Assembly (NCBI RefSeq): GCF_024807615.1
Contig: NZ_JANUCJ010000002.1
Coordinates: 744,001 to 808,000, forward strand
Origin: Tsukamurella ocularis
Lineage (GTDB): Bacteria > Actinomycetota > Actinomycetes > Mycobacteriales > Mycobacteriaceae
DNA length: 64,000 bases
Direction of reading: 5' to 3'
The notes below the pieces were generated by a model, which worked only from the letters and a program-made list of their open reading frames with translations, was not told the origin of the DNA and searched no databases. Position numbers and translations under genes: made by a program. The stretch's first letter is position 1. Every line of letters starts with the position of its first letter. Positions 16,765 through 25,666 of the stretch are shown here, one piece after another.

Positions 16765-17316
16765 ATGACCACCCGCAGCGACACCGCCGTCCGCTTCACC
16801 GCCACCGCCGAGCTCCTCGGCGAACGGACACTCGTCCGGCTGCCCGCCGAGGCCAGCGCCGCGCTACCGTCGCGCGGGCAGGTCGCCGTGACCGGCACGC
16901 TCGACGGCGCGGACTTCCGCACCGTCGTCGAGCCGGACGGCCGCAAGGGGCACTGGATCGCTCTCGACCACGCCCCGGTCGAGGCCGGCGACGAGGTCGC
17001 CCTGGTCCTCGCACCGACGAAGGAGTGGCCGGAGCCGACGGTGCCCGACGACCTGCGGGTCGCCCTCGACGGGGCGCCGGACACCGCCGACGTGTGGACC
17101 GACATCACGCCGATGGCCCGGTGGGAGTGGGTGCGGTGGATCGGCGCCACGAAGAACCCGGCGACCCGGGCCAAGCGCGTGGACGTGACGATCTCCAAGA
17201 TGTGCTCGGGCAAGCGCCGGCCGTGCTGTTTCGACCTCGCCTCGTGCACCGATCCGGAGCTGATGAAGAACGGCGAGCTGATCGCGCCCGAAGAGACGGC
17301 GCTCCGCCCGGCGTAG
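16765..17316 (+). CDS. DUF1905/YdeI (OmpD-associated)-like protein
   Basis: A 183-residue cytoplasmic protein. The first roughly 95 residues form a small beta-barrel like DUF1905 (VRLPAEASAALPSRGQVAVTG, DGRKGHWIALD). The rest matches the YdeI/Omp-associated C-terminal pattern WTDITPMARWEWVRWI followed by RAKRVDVTISKMCSGKRRPCCFD. Two Cys-rich spots in that last part (MCSGK, PCCF) are notable. ATG at 16765 follows GAGGAGAG. It stands alone, divergent from metQ. The molecular role of this family is not established. Confidence 0.8.
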   Translation: MTTRSDTAVRFTATAELLGERTLVRLPAEASAALPSRGQVAVTGTLDGADFRTVVEPDGRKGHWIALDHAPVEAGDEVALVLAPTKEWPEPTVPDDLRVALDGAPDTADVWTDITPMARWEWVRWIGATKNPATRAKRVDVTISKMCSGKRRPCCFDLASCTDPELMKNGELIAPEETALRPA

Positions 17317-17395
17317 CCCCCCGAACGCAGCACCGGCCGGTCCGCGACATGCGCGGCCGGCCGGTGAGCGATCGATCGGTCCAGTTCTGCGGCGG

Positions 17396-18694
17396 CTACT
17401 GCCCGCCCGGGCGACCCGGATCCTGCGGGTCCGAGCCGGGCCACCGCTCGGGGTCGGGCCCCGGCTGCGAGCCCTGCGGCTCGGCGCCCGGATGGCCGGC
17501 GTGCTGTCCGGTGTACGGGGTCTCGCCCGGCTGCCACGCTGGAGGCTCGGGGGTCTGCCGGTTCCAGTCGTCGGGCCCGCTCTGCCACCCCTGGGGGTCC
17601 GCGCCCCGCTGCCAGGCCGGCGACTGGCTCGGGGCGCTGTGCTGCGGCGCCCGGCCGCCGTACTGGTGCTGGCCGGGTTGATGTTGTCCCGCGGGCTGCG
17701 CGGGCAAGCCGATGGTGGGCGGCTGTCCCCCGTGCGCGAGTTGCTCCCCGGTGCCCGGCGCGGCATGCGGCACGGCCTGGGTCGGCTGCGCGGACAGCGG
17801 CGCCTGCGGGGCCTGGGGCGGCAGCGGGGCCTGGTAGCTCTGGGGTCGGTACCCCTGGGCTTCGAAATCGTGAGCTCGATACCCCTCGGCCTGATGGGCC
17901 TGACCCTGCGTGGCCGCCTGCGCCAGGGGCGACTCCCCCGGCGACTGCTGCCCCGCCTGGTTCCGGGCCCGACTGACGCGCGCGGCCTCCTGCGCGGCCG
18001 CCTCTCGCTCGGCGCGGCGGGCCGGGATCTCGGCCTCGACCTTGGTCAGCCACCCATCCCAGCGCTGCTGCATGGGCTTCACGAGTCCGCCGCCGACGCC
18101 GACGACGAGGACGCCGCCGATCGTGGCGAGCACGGCGACGAGGACCGGCGTGGTGACGGTGGTGGCGACGCCGATCTGGTTGAGGGCCGCGATGATCCCG
18201 GCGCCCCAGATGAGGAGCGAGGCGATCGTGGCGACCAGCGGACCGTACGAGGCGCTGCCGAGCGCCCCGCCGACGATGTCCTTCACCGCCTTCGCGATGG
18301 CTGCGACGATCACGATGATGAGGATCGCGACGAACAGCTTGGGCAGCCACGCGACGAACCGGGACAACAGGTCTCCGACCGGATTGGGCCCGAAGACCCC
18401 GATCGCGAGCTGCAGCGTGATGAGCAGGACCGCGTAGTAGACGACCTTGGCCAGCAGGGTCGAGGCGTCGTAGTCGCTCTTGGCGAGGACCCCTTGCAGG
18501 CCGCTGCGCTCGGCGAGCCGGTCGAAGCCGACCTTGGCGAGGATCTTCGCGATGACCTTGGACAGGACCTTAGCGACGATCCAGCCGATGACCAGGATGA
18601 CCAGGAAGGCGGCCAGTTTGGGAACGAAGGTCGCGACGGAGCTCCAGGCGTCCGAGAGCCCCGCCCCGTAGTCGATGGCGAGTTGGGAGGTCAT
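17396..18694 (-). CDS. TM-helix (CmpX/MscS-like) membrane protein with Pro/Gln-rich tail
   Basis: A 432-residue protein. Residues 1-230 contain four to five hydrophobic helices in the repeated conserved-TM-helix arrangement seen in small-conductance mechanosensitive channel relatives. The pattern FLVILVIGWIVAKVLSKVI is followed by a GFDRLAERSGL amphipathic stretch and recurs as FVAILIIVIVAAIAKAVKD. No MscS beta domain follows. Instead the last roughly 190 residues are a low-complexity hydrophilic tail rich in Pro, Gln, Ala and Gly, including an early charged stretch (AEREAAAQEAARV). It may act as a channel or a membrane scaffold; gating activity is not shown by sequence. Confidence 0.75.
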   Translation of the reverse strand: MTSQLAIDYGAGLSDAWSSVATFVPKLAAFLVILVIGWIVAKVLSKVIAKILAKVGFDRLAERSGLQGVLAKSDYDASTLLAKVVYYAVLLITLQLAIGVFGPNPVGDLLSRFVAWLPKLFVAILIIVIVAAIAKAVKDIVGGALGSASYGPLVATIASLLIWGAGIIAALNQIGVATTVTTPVLVAVLATIGGVLVVGVGGGLVKPMQQRWDGWLTKVEAEIPARRAEREAAAQEAARVSRARNQAGQQSPGESPLAQAATQGQAHQAEGYRAHDFEAQGYRPQSYQAPLPPQAPQAPLSAQPTQAVPHAAPGTGEQLAHGGQPPTIGLPAQPAGQHQPGQHQYGGRAPQHSAPSQSPAWQRGADPQGWQSGPDDWNRQTPEPPAWQPGETPYTGQHAGHPGAEPQGSQPGPDPERWPGSDPQDPGRPGGQ

Positions 18695-18969
18695 GGCTTC
18701 ACCTCTCGATCAGCGATACCCAGTCGCACAGCACGCGCTGCAGGTATCCGCGGGAAGGACTTGGGGACCACGCCGGTTACTGGACACCGCCACCCTGGCG
18801 CCAACCCTAAGCACAACATCGGGCCGATCTCGCGTCAACACCCCCAACTCCCGCGACAAGCGATCGCATTCACGACATTTCACCCCGTCGAATCGGATCG
18901 CCTGATGCGGCTCCACCTTCAGCGGACTCGATCTCAGTGGATCTACACCACGCCACGATCCGGCACCGA
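18695..18969. other. Intergenic region between dprA and the TM-helix gene
   Basis: A 275-bp stretch with noticeably lower GC than its surroundings. No gene is supported: the one minus-strand reading frame of 87 codons overlaps the dprA end and lacks a ribosome-binding site. It presumably carries the end of the dprA transcript and the promoter of the minus-strand gene at 18694. Confidence 0.5.
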
Positions 18970-20118
18970 TCATCCATCAAGGCGCCACAGCGCGCCCTCA
19001 CGCCGTACCAGGCCCTGTAGCTCGAGGAGGGCGAGCTGCCCCATCACCGCGCGGGCGGGGAGCCCGGCGATCACGGCGATCTCGGACACCGGCAGCGCAG
19101 ATTTCGCCGGAAGCGCTCCGTGCACCCGCAGCGCCGGCCCGTCGAGGCCGTCGGTCGGACGAGCTGGCACGTCGAGTTCCAGTGCGAGCTCGCCGATCCG
19201 GCCCACCTCCTCGATCACCTCCGCGGACCGGGCGACCAGCACGGCCCCTTCGCGGATCAGCTGATGGCAGGTCACGGAGGTCGCCGCTGTCACGGGGCCG
19301 GGCACCGCACACACCGGCACCCCGCGGCGCCGCGCCCACGTCGCGGTGTTCTTGGTGCCCGACCGGAATCCGGCCTCCACCACCACGACACCTCCCGTCG
19401 CCGTGCCCACGATCCGATTCCGGTTGAGGAACCGGTGCCGCGCGGGGACGCCGCCCGGCGGGTACTCGGAGACGAGGAGACCCGACTCCGCGATGCGCCG
19501 GAACAACCCAGCGTGGCCGGCGGGGTAAGGCCGGTCCAGACCGCCCGCGACGAAGGCCACCGTCGGGCCCTCCGCGGCGAGCGCTGCGCGGTGCGCCGCC
19601 CCATCGATCCCGTACGCGCCGCCGGAGACGATCGTGAAGCCCTCGGCCGCGAGGTCGCCGGCGAAGTCGTCCGTCACCCGTTCCCCGTAGCTCGACGGTG
19701 CGCGGGTCCCCACCATCGCCACAGACCGCTCCAGCAGCTCGTCGAGACGTCCGCGGCCGACCACCCACAGTGCTACCGGCCGCAGCTCGCGGACCTCGTC
19801 CTCGTGCTCGGTGTCCTCCGACGGCAGGCGCTCTGCGAGCCGCCGCAGGGTCTGTGCGGGCCACTCGTCGTCGTCCGGCGTCACGAGCCTTCCACCGAGG
19901 TGCGCGATGTGGGCGAGGTCGGCCTCTGCCCGATCCTCCTGCGCCCGGCCGGCGGTCCCGTCTGCCACGTCCTCGAAGCCGTCGGCGAACTCCCGGCGGC
20001 GCACCATGTCCGCCGCGGCCACCGGTCCGACTTCCTCGACGAGCGCGACCAGCGGCCCGCACGGCGGCTCCGCGACCCGGCTCAGATACGCCCACGCGCG
20101 CGTCAGGTCGTCGGTCAT
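18970..20118 (-). CDS. dprA: DNA-processing protein DprA
   Basis: A 382-residue member of the DprA/Smf family, which binds single-stranded DNA and loads RecA during transformation. The Rossmann-like core shows the family pattern: VAMVGTRAPSSYG, then VSGGAYGIDGAAH, a proline turn DRPYPAGH, SEYPPGG, RFLNRNRIV and VVEAGFRSGT. A winged-helix-like C-terminus (PVSEIAVIAGLPARAVMGQLALLELQGLV) follows. ATG at 20118 sits six bases after AAGGAG at the end of comM, so translation is coupled. Order comM-dprA is conserved in mycobacteria. Confidence 0.92.
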   Translation of the reverse strand: MTDDLTRAWAYLSRVAEPPCGPLVALVEEVGPVAAADMVRRREFADGFEDVADGTAGRAQEDRAEADLAHIAHLGGRLVTPDDDEWPAQTLRRLAERLPSEDTEHEDEVRELRPVALWVVGRGRLDELLERSVAMVGTRAPSSYGERVTDDFAGDLAAEGFTIVSGGAYGIDGAAHRAALAAEGPTVAFVAGGLDRPYPAGHAGLFRRIAESGLLVSEYPPGGVPARHRFLNRNRIVGTATGGVVVVEAGFRSGTKNTATWARRRGVPVCAVPGPVTAATSVTCHQLIREGAVLVARSAEVIEEVGRIGELALELDVPARPTDGLDGPALRVHGALPAKSALPVSEIAVIAGLPARAVMGQLALLELQGLVRREGALWRLDG

Positions 20119-20120
20119 CG

Positions 20121-21635
20121 TCACTCCTTGTCCCGGAACTGCAGGGCCTGAATCACTTCGTCCTCCCCCGGTTTGTCGAGACCGAGCAGGTCCGCGAGGG
20201 TCCACGAGAGTCGCAGGCAGCGGTCCGCTCCGCGCGCCGTGACCTTCCCGCCCCGTAGGTACAGCTCGAGCGGCCGAAGAGCCTTGGCCGAGAGCCGGAA
20301 CCGGCGGCGCAGCACCACCCCGGGGACCTCCGAGTTCGTCAGCCAGCCCTCGGCGCCCCAGCGGTCGGCCGCTGCCTCCCGCGCCCGGCGTACCCGGCCG
20401 CGCACCGTCGCACTGGATTCCTCCGCGACGCCGTCCTCGTGCAGGGCGCCGGTGCCGGGCGGCTCCATGCGCACCCACAGGTCCACCCGGTCGAGCAGCG
20501 GTCCGGAGAGTCTGCCGAGGTAGCGGCGGCGGACCGTCGCCGTGCAGGTGCAGTCCTGGTTCCGGGCGGGCGCGCACGGACACGGGTTCGCGGCCATGAC
20601 GAGGAGGAACCGCGACGGGTACTTCACCACGCCGTCGCGGCGGGCGAGCCGGATCTGGCCCTCCTCCAACGGGGTCCGCAGCGCCTCGAGCGAGCGCGGC
20701 CCCATCTCGGCGCATTCGTCGAGGAAGAGCACACCCCGGTGTGCGAGGGAGACCGCTCCGGGCCGGGCCAGCCCGGTGCCACCGCCGACGAGCGCGCTCA
20801 CCGACGAGGTCTGGTGCGGAGCGACGAAGGGCGGCACCGTGATGAGCGGCCGGTCCGGCCTCAGGTTCCCGGCGATCGAGTGGATCGCGCTCACCTCGAG
20901 GGCTTCGCGCCGCCCCAGCGCGGGCATGATTCCCGGCATCCGGGAGGCCAGCATCGTCTTCCCGATGCCCGGCGGCCCCGTCATCATGATGTGATGGGCG
21001 CCGGCGGCGGCCACTTCCAGCGCGTACTTGGCCTCGGGCTGCCCCACCACGTCGGCCAGGTCCGCCACGGTGGGATCGGACGCCTCGGCGACGAGCGGGC
21101 CCGGTTCGGCGAGATTCCCCTCCCCCGCGAGCCATGCCACGACCTCCGAGAGGTGCGCGGCGCCCAGCACCTCGATGTCGTGGACGAGACCGGCCTCGTC
21201 GAGGTTGGCGAGCGGGACCACCGCACGGGTGAAGCCAGACTCCTTCGCGGCGAGCACCGCCGGGAGCACCCCGCGCACCGCCCGGACGCGGCCGTCGAGG
21301 GCGAGTTCCCCCAGCAGGACGGCACCGTCGATCCGACCGACGGGCACCCGTTCGGCCGCGACGAGGATCGCGATCGCCAGCGGCAGGTCGTAGATCGAGC
21401 CCACTTTCGGCAGGGTGGCCGGCGACAGCGCGACGGTGACCCGCGTGTCCGGGAACCTGATCCCGATATTGACGATGGCGGCGCGAATCCGGTCGCGGGA
21501 CTCCTTGAGCACCGTGTCCGGCAGGCCCACGAGGTGCACCGCCGGCAGGCCCGGGCCGATGCAGCCCTCGATCTCGACCACGGCACCGTCGACCCCGGTG
21601 ATGGCGACCGAATGCACCTTGCTCAGCGCTGACAT
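20121..21635 (-). CDS. comM: YifB/ComM-family Mg-chelatase-like AAA+ ATPase
   Basis: A 504-residue ATPase of the ComM (YifB) family, a helicase-like branch-migration factor acting with DprA in natural transformation in other bacteria. An N-terminal Lon-like domain (residues 1-165) precedes the AAA+ module with Walker A GPPGIGKTMLA, Walker B VLFLDECAE and sensor MAANPCPC. A C-terminal Mg-chelatase lid ends the chain. A CPCAPARNQDCTCT cluster near the sensor carries several Cys, a family feature. The start at 21635 shares a base with the yraN stop (TGATG). Confidence 0.92.
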   Translation of the reverse strand: MSALSKVHSVAITGVDGAVVEIEGCIGPGLPAVHLVGLPDTVLKESRDRIRAAIVNIGIRFPDTRVTVALSPATLPKVGSIYDLPLAIAILVAAERVPVGRIDGAVLLGELALDGRVRAVRGVLPAVLAAKESGFTRAVVPLANLDEAGLVHDIEVLGAAHLSEVVAWLAGEGNLAEPGPLVAEASDPTVADLADVVGQPEAKYALEVAAAGAHHIMMTGPPGIGKTMLASRMPGIMPALGRREALEVSAIHSIAGNLRPDRPLITVPPFVAPHQTSSVSALVGGGTGLARPGAVSLAHRGVLFLDECAEMGPRSLEALRTPLEEGQIRLARRDGVVKYPSRFLLVMAANPCPCAPARNQDCTCTATVRRRYLGRLSGPLLDRVDLWVRMEPPGTGALHEDGVAEESSATVRGRVRRAREAAADRWGAEGWLTNSEVPGVVLRRRFRLSAKALRPLELYLRGGKVTARGADRCLRLSWTLADLLGLDKPGEDEVIQALQFRDKE

Positions 21636-22003
21636 CACGCCACCCCGGCACGGTACTCGAGCGTGACCGGCCCGCCCGGCGGCGTGTAGACCGACGCGAC
21701 GTCGATACGGACCTGCGCGAAGGCACCGTCGGTCTCGGCCAACCAACGGGAGGTGAGCGCCCGCAGCTGGGCGACCTTGCGCGGCGTCACCGCCTCGAAG
21801 CCGGTGCCGAAGGCCGTACCGGACCGCGTCTTCACCTCGACGATCGCGAGCATCCCGTCCGGCGCGCGGGCGATCACGTCCAGCTCGCCGCGCAGGCCCC
21901 CGCCCGAGTACCGCCAGTTCCGCGCCAGCACCGTCCATCCACGGTTCGCCAGGAAGCCGCAGACCACGTCCTCGCCGGCACGCCCCGTCTCGTTGTTCCC
22001 CAT
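21635..22003 (-). CDS. yraN: YraN family endonuclease-like protein (UPF0102)
   Basis: A 122-residue small protein with a restriction-endonuclease-like fold. The expected pattern is present: GEDVVCGFLANRGWTVLARNWR, then GELDVIARA and VEVKTRSG, giving the E...D...ExK residues of the fold. ATG at 22003 (MGNNETGRAGED) matches the usual N-terminus; a longer form would start inside the hairpin at 22027-22060. It is conserved between DUF2469 and comM in mycobacteria. The cellular substrate is not known. Confidence 0.9.
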   Translation of the reverse strand: MGNNETGRAGEDVVCGFLANRGWTVLARNWRYSGGGLRGELDVIARAPDGMLAIVEVKTRSGTAFGTGFEAVTPRKVAQLRALTSRWLAETDGAFAQVRIDVASVYTPPGGPVTLEYRAGVA

Positions 22004-22026
22004 GGCCCGATCGTGCCGCCGGTGCA

Positions 22027-22060
22027 CCACAGGCACCGTCCGCGAAGACGGTGCCTGTGG
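22027..22060. terminator. 14-bp perfect hairpin between yraN and the DUF2469 gene
   Basis: CCACAGGCACCGTC (22027-22040) pairs perfectly with GACGGTGCCTGTGG (22047-22060) around a six-base loop. It is the strongest simple hairpin I found in the window. It follows the DUF2469 stop on the minus strand. A six-A run lies on the right-hand side (22063-22068), so on the minus strand the T-run precedes the hairpin instead of following it. It may be a U-independent terminator or attenuator, or an mRNA-stabilising structure. Confidence 0.6.
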
Positions 22061-22113
22061 AGAAAAAAGGTTATGTACGGAAAGCTGTGGATGAACCCGC
22101 TACTGCGGAGCGG

Positions 22114-22422
22114 TCACTGCTCGGGAAGCCGCAGCTCCGGCTTGTCGAGCTCCTCGATGTTGACGTCCTTGAACGTCACCACGCGGGCCTGCTTGAGGAA
22201 GCGGGCCGGCCGGTACATGTCCCACACCCAGGCGTCGGTCATCCGTACCTCGAAGTAGACCTCGCCGTCCGCGTTGCGCGGGATCAGATCGACCCCGTTG
22301 GCGAGGTAGAAGCGGCGCTCCGTCTCCACCACGTAGGTGAACTGGCTCAGCACGTCCTTGTACTCGCGGTACATGGAGAGCTCCATCGCGGTCTCGTACT
22401 TCTCGAGATCCTCTGCGCTCAC
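22114..22422 (-). CDS. DUF2469 family protein
   Basis: A 102-residue acidic protein, almost invariant in mycolata (M. tuberculosis Rv2901c). The text SAEDLEKYETAMELSMYREY and VVETERRFYLAN identify it. GTG at 22422 is chosen because GAGGAGG lies five bases upstream; an ATG at 22446 would add eight residues without a ribosome-binding site. It sits between rnhB and yraN as in mycobacteria. The function is unknown. Confidence 0.9.
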   Translation of the reverse strand: MSAEDLEKYETAMELSMYREYKDVLSQFTYVVETERRFYLANGVDLIPRNADGEVYFEVRMTDAWVWDMYRPARFLKQARVVTFKDVNIEELDKPELRLPEQ

Positions 22423-22465
22423 GTCGTCCTCCTCACCTGATGTCATCAGTCGTAACCGCTCCAGA

Positions 22466-23149
22466 TTACCGCGCCGCCGCGGTGTTCCTCGACGACGCGT
22501 CCAGCGCGGCCCGCACGTTCTGGTACCGCATGCGGTGCTGGGTGCTCGGCCCCAACTCCCCCAGCGCCGTCATGTGCACCGCCGTCGAGTAACCCTTGTG
22601 TACCGCGAAGCCGTACCCGGGGAAGTCATCGTCCAGCTCCGTCATCACGCGGTCGCGCGTCACCTTCGCCAGCACGCTGGCCGCGGCGATGCACGAGGCG
22701 GAGGCGTCGCCGCCGATCACCGGCAGCGACGGGATGCCGAGGCCGGGCACGGTGAAGCCGTCGATGAGCACGTACCCCGGCCGCACCTGCAGGCCCGCGA
22801 TCGCGCGCCGCATCCCCATGATGTTCGCGACGTGGACGCCGATCCGGTCGATCTCGGGGGCCGGGATCGATACGACCGACCAGCTCACCGCGAGGTCGAG
22901 GATCTTCGGATACAGCTGCTCCCGGGTGATCTCGGTCAGCTTCTTCGAGTCGTCGAGACGCGCCAACGACGGCGGTATGCGCGCCGGCAGGATGCAGGCG
23001 GCCACCGTCATCGGGCCCGCGCAGGCGCCGCGCCCGGCCTCGTCGATGCCCGCGACCGGACCGAGCCCCGCCCGGCCGAGCACCGTCTCGAGCGTGCTCA
23101 AGCCCGACGATGCCCGCACCACCGGCCGCGGGGGCCATCGGTCGCGCAT
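22466..23149 (-). CDS. rnhB: Ribonuclease HII
   Basis: A 227-residue nuclease that removes ribonucleotides from RNA/DNA hybrids and misincorporated ribonucleotides. The catalytic signature [14 protein letters not shown] carries the DE pair; the later Asp of VLIDGF and the [10 protein letters not shown] helix complete the site. It lies upstream of the DUF2469 gene and 6 bp after lepB, probably in one operon from rplS/lepB. The N-terminal 20 residues are variable in the family. Confidence 0.94.
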   Translation of the reverse strand: MRDRWPPRPVVRASSGLSTLETVLGRAGLGPVAGIDEAGRGACAGPMTVAACILPARIPPSLARLDDSKKLTEITREQLYPKILDLAVSWSVVSIPAPEIDRIGVHVANIMGMRRAIAGLQVRPGYVLIDGFTVPGLGIPSLPVIGGDASASCIAAASVLAKVTRDRVMTELDDDFPGYGFAVHKGYSTAVHMTALGELGPSTQHRMRYQNVRAALDASSRNTAAAR

Positions 23150-23155
23150 ACGCCT

Positions 23156-24070
23156 CTAGCCCTGCTGCGGATTGATCGAATCCACCGTCTGCCAGCGGCT
23201 GAACGGGAAGATGATCGCCACGACCTTGCCGCGGATATCGGCCTTCGGCACCGTGCCCTGCAGGGGGTCGTTGTCGATGTGGAAGCGCGAGTCCGCGGAG
23301 AACATCCGGTTGTCGCCCATCACGAAGACGTTGCCGTCCGGCACGGTGACGGGCCCGAAGGGCCTCTGCCAGCAGGCGTCCTGATCCTTCGCGAAGGTCT
23401 TCGCCGTCTCCGCCAGATACGGCTCGACGAGCTTCTTGCCGTTCACGGTGACACCCGTCTCGGGGCGGCACTGGATGGTCTGCCCGCCGACCGCGACCAC
23501 GCGCTTAACGAGGTCGTTCTCATTCGGCGGCTGCAGGCCCACGTAGGACAGCGCCTCCTGGACGCCGCGGATCACCGTGTTGTTCGAGCGCACCGGTGTG
23601 ACCGGGTCCAGGCCCCAGGACTCGGTGGGCGCGCGGAAGACGATCACGTCGCCCGGCTTCGGATCGCCGGTGAAGTAGCTGATCTTCTGCGTGACGATCC
23701 GGTCGCCGGTGCAGCCCTGGCACCCGATCAGTGTCGGCTCCATCGACTCGGACGGCACGTACCACTGGCGGCCGACGAAGGTCTGCAGGCAGAAGCTGAG
23801 CACCAGCGCGACCAGCACGATCGCCGCGACCTCCAGCGGCCAGTTGGTCTTCTTGTCCTTCGTCGCCTTCGCGCCCTTCGGGGCCCCGCCGTCAGCGGCG
23901 TCCGCTCCCCCGCGCCCCTCGCCCGAAGGTGCCGGGTCCGGTGCGGCGTGGCGGCCACCCTGACGGTCGGGCTCGGCGGGGGTGTCGCCCCCGGAAATGC
24001 CGGGACCCCCGGCCTGCGATGCGGAATCGCTGGGCTCGGGGGTCTCCGGGGAGTTCGTCTGCTCGGGCAC
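23156..24070 (-). CDS. lepB: Signal peptidase I
   Basis: A 304-residue membrane serine protease that cleaves signal peptides from exported proteins. An 75-residue acidic, Pro/Gly-rich cytoplasmic N-terminus precedes one membrane helix (VAAIVLVALVLSFCLQTFVG). The catalytic Ser109 is in PSESM and the general-base Lys189 in LVKRVV. The later VMGDNRMFSADSR box E is intact. GTG at 24070 is the likely start. It is followed by rnhB at 6 bp and preceded by rplS at 62 bp. Confidence 0.94.
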   Translation of the reverse strand: MPEQTNSPETPEPSDSASQAGGPGISGGDTPAEPDRQGGRHAAPDPAPSGEGRGGADAADGGAPKGAKATKDKKTNWPLEVAAIVLVALVLSFCLQTFVGRQWYVPSESMEPTLIGCQGCTGDRIVTQKISYFTGDPKPGDVIVFRAPTESWGLDPVTPVRSNNTVIRGVQEALSYVGLQPPNENDLVKRVVAVGGQTIQCRPETGVTVNGKKLVEPYLAETAKTFAKDQDACWQRPFGPVTVPDGNVFVMGDNRMFSADSRFHIDNDPLQGTVPKADIRGKVVAIIFPFSRWQTVDSINPQQG

Positions 24071-24132
24071 GGGTACACACTACCGAGCAGGCGGATCGGT
24101 CTCGCCCATCCGGACTGCGACCGGCGCTGGTG

Positions 24133-24474
24133 TCAGCGCTTCTCCTTGATCTTGGCGGCCTTACCGCGCAGGTCGCGCAGGTAGTACAGCTTCGCGCGAC
24201 GCACGTCACCACGGGTGAGCACGTCGATCTTGGCGATGTTCGGGGAATGCACGGGGAAGGTGCGCTCCACACCGACACCGAAGGACACCTTGCGCACCGT
24301 GAAGGTCTCGCGCACGCCGCCGCCCTGGCGGCGAATCACGACGCCCTTGAACACCTGGACGCGCTCCTTGCTGCCCTCGATGACCTTGACGTGCACGTCA
24401 AGGGTGTCGCCGGGGCGGAAGTCGGGCACATCGCTGCGCAGGGACTGCTGGTCAATGAAGTCGAGCGTGTTCAT
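24133..24474 (-). CDS. rplS: 50S ribosomal protein L19
   Basis: A 113-residue ribosomal protein located at the 30S-50S interface. It begins [13 protein letters not shown] and carries the L19 core [32 protein letters not shown] and [11 protein letters not shown]-type text ([14 protein letters not shown]). It heads the rplS-lepB-rnhB block, in the same order as in mycobacteria. Confidence 0.97.
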   Translation of the reverse strand: MNTLDFIDQQSLRSDVPDFRPGDTLDVHVKVIEGSKERVQVFKGVVIRRQGGGVRETFTVRKVSFGVGVERTFPVHSPNIAKIDVLTRGDVRRAKLYYLRDLRGKAAKIKEKR

Positions 24475-24535
24475 CGCTGGATCATCCGTTTCTTACATGT
24501 CTTCGTGAGCAGAGGACCCTGGCGGCCCGTCGCGA

Positions 24536-25513
24536 CTACTGCCGCGGGGGTTCGACCGGTTCGTACTCCTGTCCTACCGGCCGCTCCGCAGCCGGATACG
24601 CCCGAGTAGCACGCAGCCCGGGCAACCTGTTGATTGTGCCAGATCGGCGCCGGTTTCTCGAAATCGTCAACCGCCGCGCCATCGACCGGGGCCGACGGGG
24701 CGGTGCCGGCGCGGGCACGACGGTGCGGTCCAGCTCCTTCTCCGCGTCCTCGCGCAGGTGCGGTAGCAGGTCCGGGCGGCCGGCCATGAGGTCCTGCACC
24801 GCGATCTTGGCGCGGATCAGCGGACGGCGGAGCCGGCGCTCGCGGCGCAGGGCGCGGAGCATGCGCCGCGAGTCCTGCTCGTACCGCCAGCGGGCCCACG
24901 GCGCGCCGGGCCGCGACAGCCGGATCGCTCCGATCAGCAACAGCGGGAAGAAGAACAATCCGAGGAGACCGGTCCAGATCTTACCCTTGAGCAGCACGAT
25001 CGCCGCGGTGCCGAGGCTGATCACGCCGAAGCTGATCTGTGCGGCTCGCTCCGGCGAGTCACGGAACCCGGCGAAGTCCACCAGGTCCAGGGGGCGCAGT
25101 CCGAGGAGTAGCAGGCCGCTCATCGCGATCGCGACGAAGACCGCGTCGACCGACGCGCGGCCCTCCTCCTGCCAGTACACGTCGCGCAGGTAGAGGATCA
25201 GCGCGAACTCGTCGAGGATCAGCGCCGCCCCCAGCCCGAAGACGCCCGCGAGCACCGCAGCCGTCGTCTGGGTGGCCTTGTCGAAGTTCGCGATGAGCCC
25301 GATCGCCGAGCCCAGGCACAGCACCACGCCGAACACCATGTGGTGCAGGTGCAGGCCGCCCGGTTTGACGTTGCCGAACCACCAGCGCACGTCCGCCCGG
25401 ATCAGCCGCACGCTGACCCGGATCCCCATGAAGCCCACGATCAGACCGACGCAGAAGGAGAACAGCGGCAGCCGTCCCCCTCCGACGATGTCGTTCGCGA
25501 ACCAGGTGGACAT
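24536..25513 (-). CDS. Polytopic membrane protein, unknown function
   Basis: A 325-residue protein with about six hydrophobic helices in the first 210 residues and a basic, arginine-rich C-terminal tail of about 115 residues. A conserved-looking GGLHLHHMVFGV motif near residue 52 puts three histidines at a membrane boundary. A second polar cluster, ILDEFALILYLRDVYW, follows at about 100-115. These could bind a metal or a lipid headgroup, but I recognise no family. It lies between rplS and tex, an interval that is different in M. tuberculosis. ATG at 25513. Confidence 0.7.
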   Translation of the reverse strand: MSTWFANDIVGGGRLPLFSFCVGLIVGFMGIRVSVRLIRADVRWWFGNVKPGGLHLHHMVFGVVLCLGSAIGLIANFDKATQTTAAVLAGVFGLGAALILDEFALILYLRDVYWQEEGRASVDAVFVAIAMSGLLLLGLRPLDLVDFAGFRDSPERAAQISFGVISLGTAAIVLLKGKIWTGLLGLFFFPLLLIGAIRLSRPGAPWARWRYEQDSRRMLRALRRERRLRRPLIRAKIAVQDLMAGRPDLLPHLREDAEKELDRTVVPAPAPPRRPRSMARRLTISRNRRRSGTINRLPGLRATRAYPAAERPVGQEYEPVEPPRQ

Positions 25514-25666
25514 CCCTCCAACCTAGCGCCGCACACCGTCGCCCCAGGTCGGAAAGCCGCCGATGCACGAACCCGCGCACGCCGCTCGTCCGCGGATGAC
25601 TTCCCGCGCACCGGCCGCGCCGGCGCGCACGCGGCGGGTGCGCACAGTCGCGCGGCGTGCTCGGGA

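Noticed and set aside
16488-18350. In-frame extension of metQ to a 912-residue protein
   Set aside because: The extension crosses the promoter region and antisense to two other genes; a signal peptide and lipobox place the true start near 16487.
18710-18973. An 87-codon minus-strand frame with CRECD and CSACC motifs, a possible zinc-ribbon protein
   Set aside because: No ribosome-binding site, an overlap with dprA, and composition unlike the neighbouring genes. The cysteines alone are not enough.
22061-22070. Rho-independent terminator formed by the 22027-22060 hairpin plus the adjacent A-run
   Set aside because: On the plus strand the run is A and no gene ends there; on the minus strand the T-run precedes the stem. 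I kept it only as a hairpin of uncertain role.
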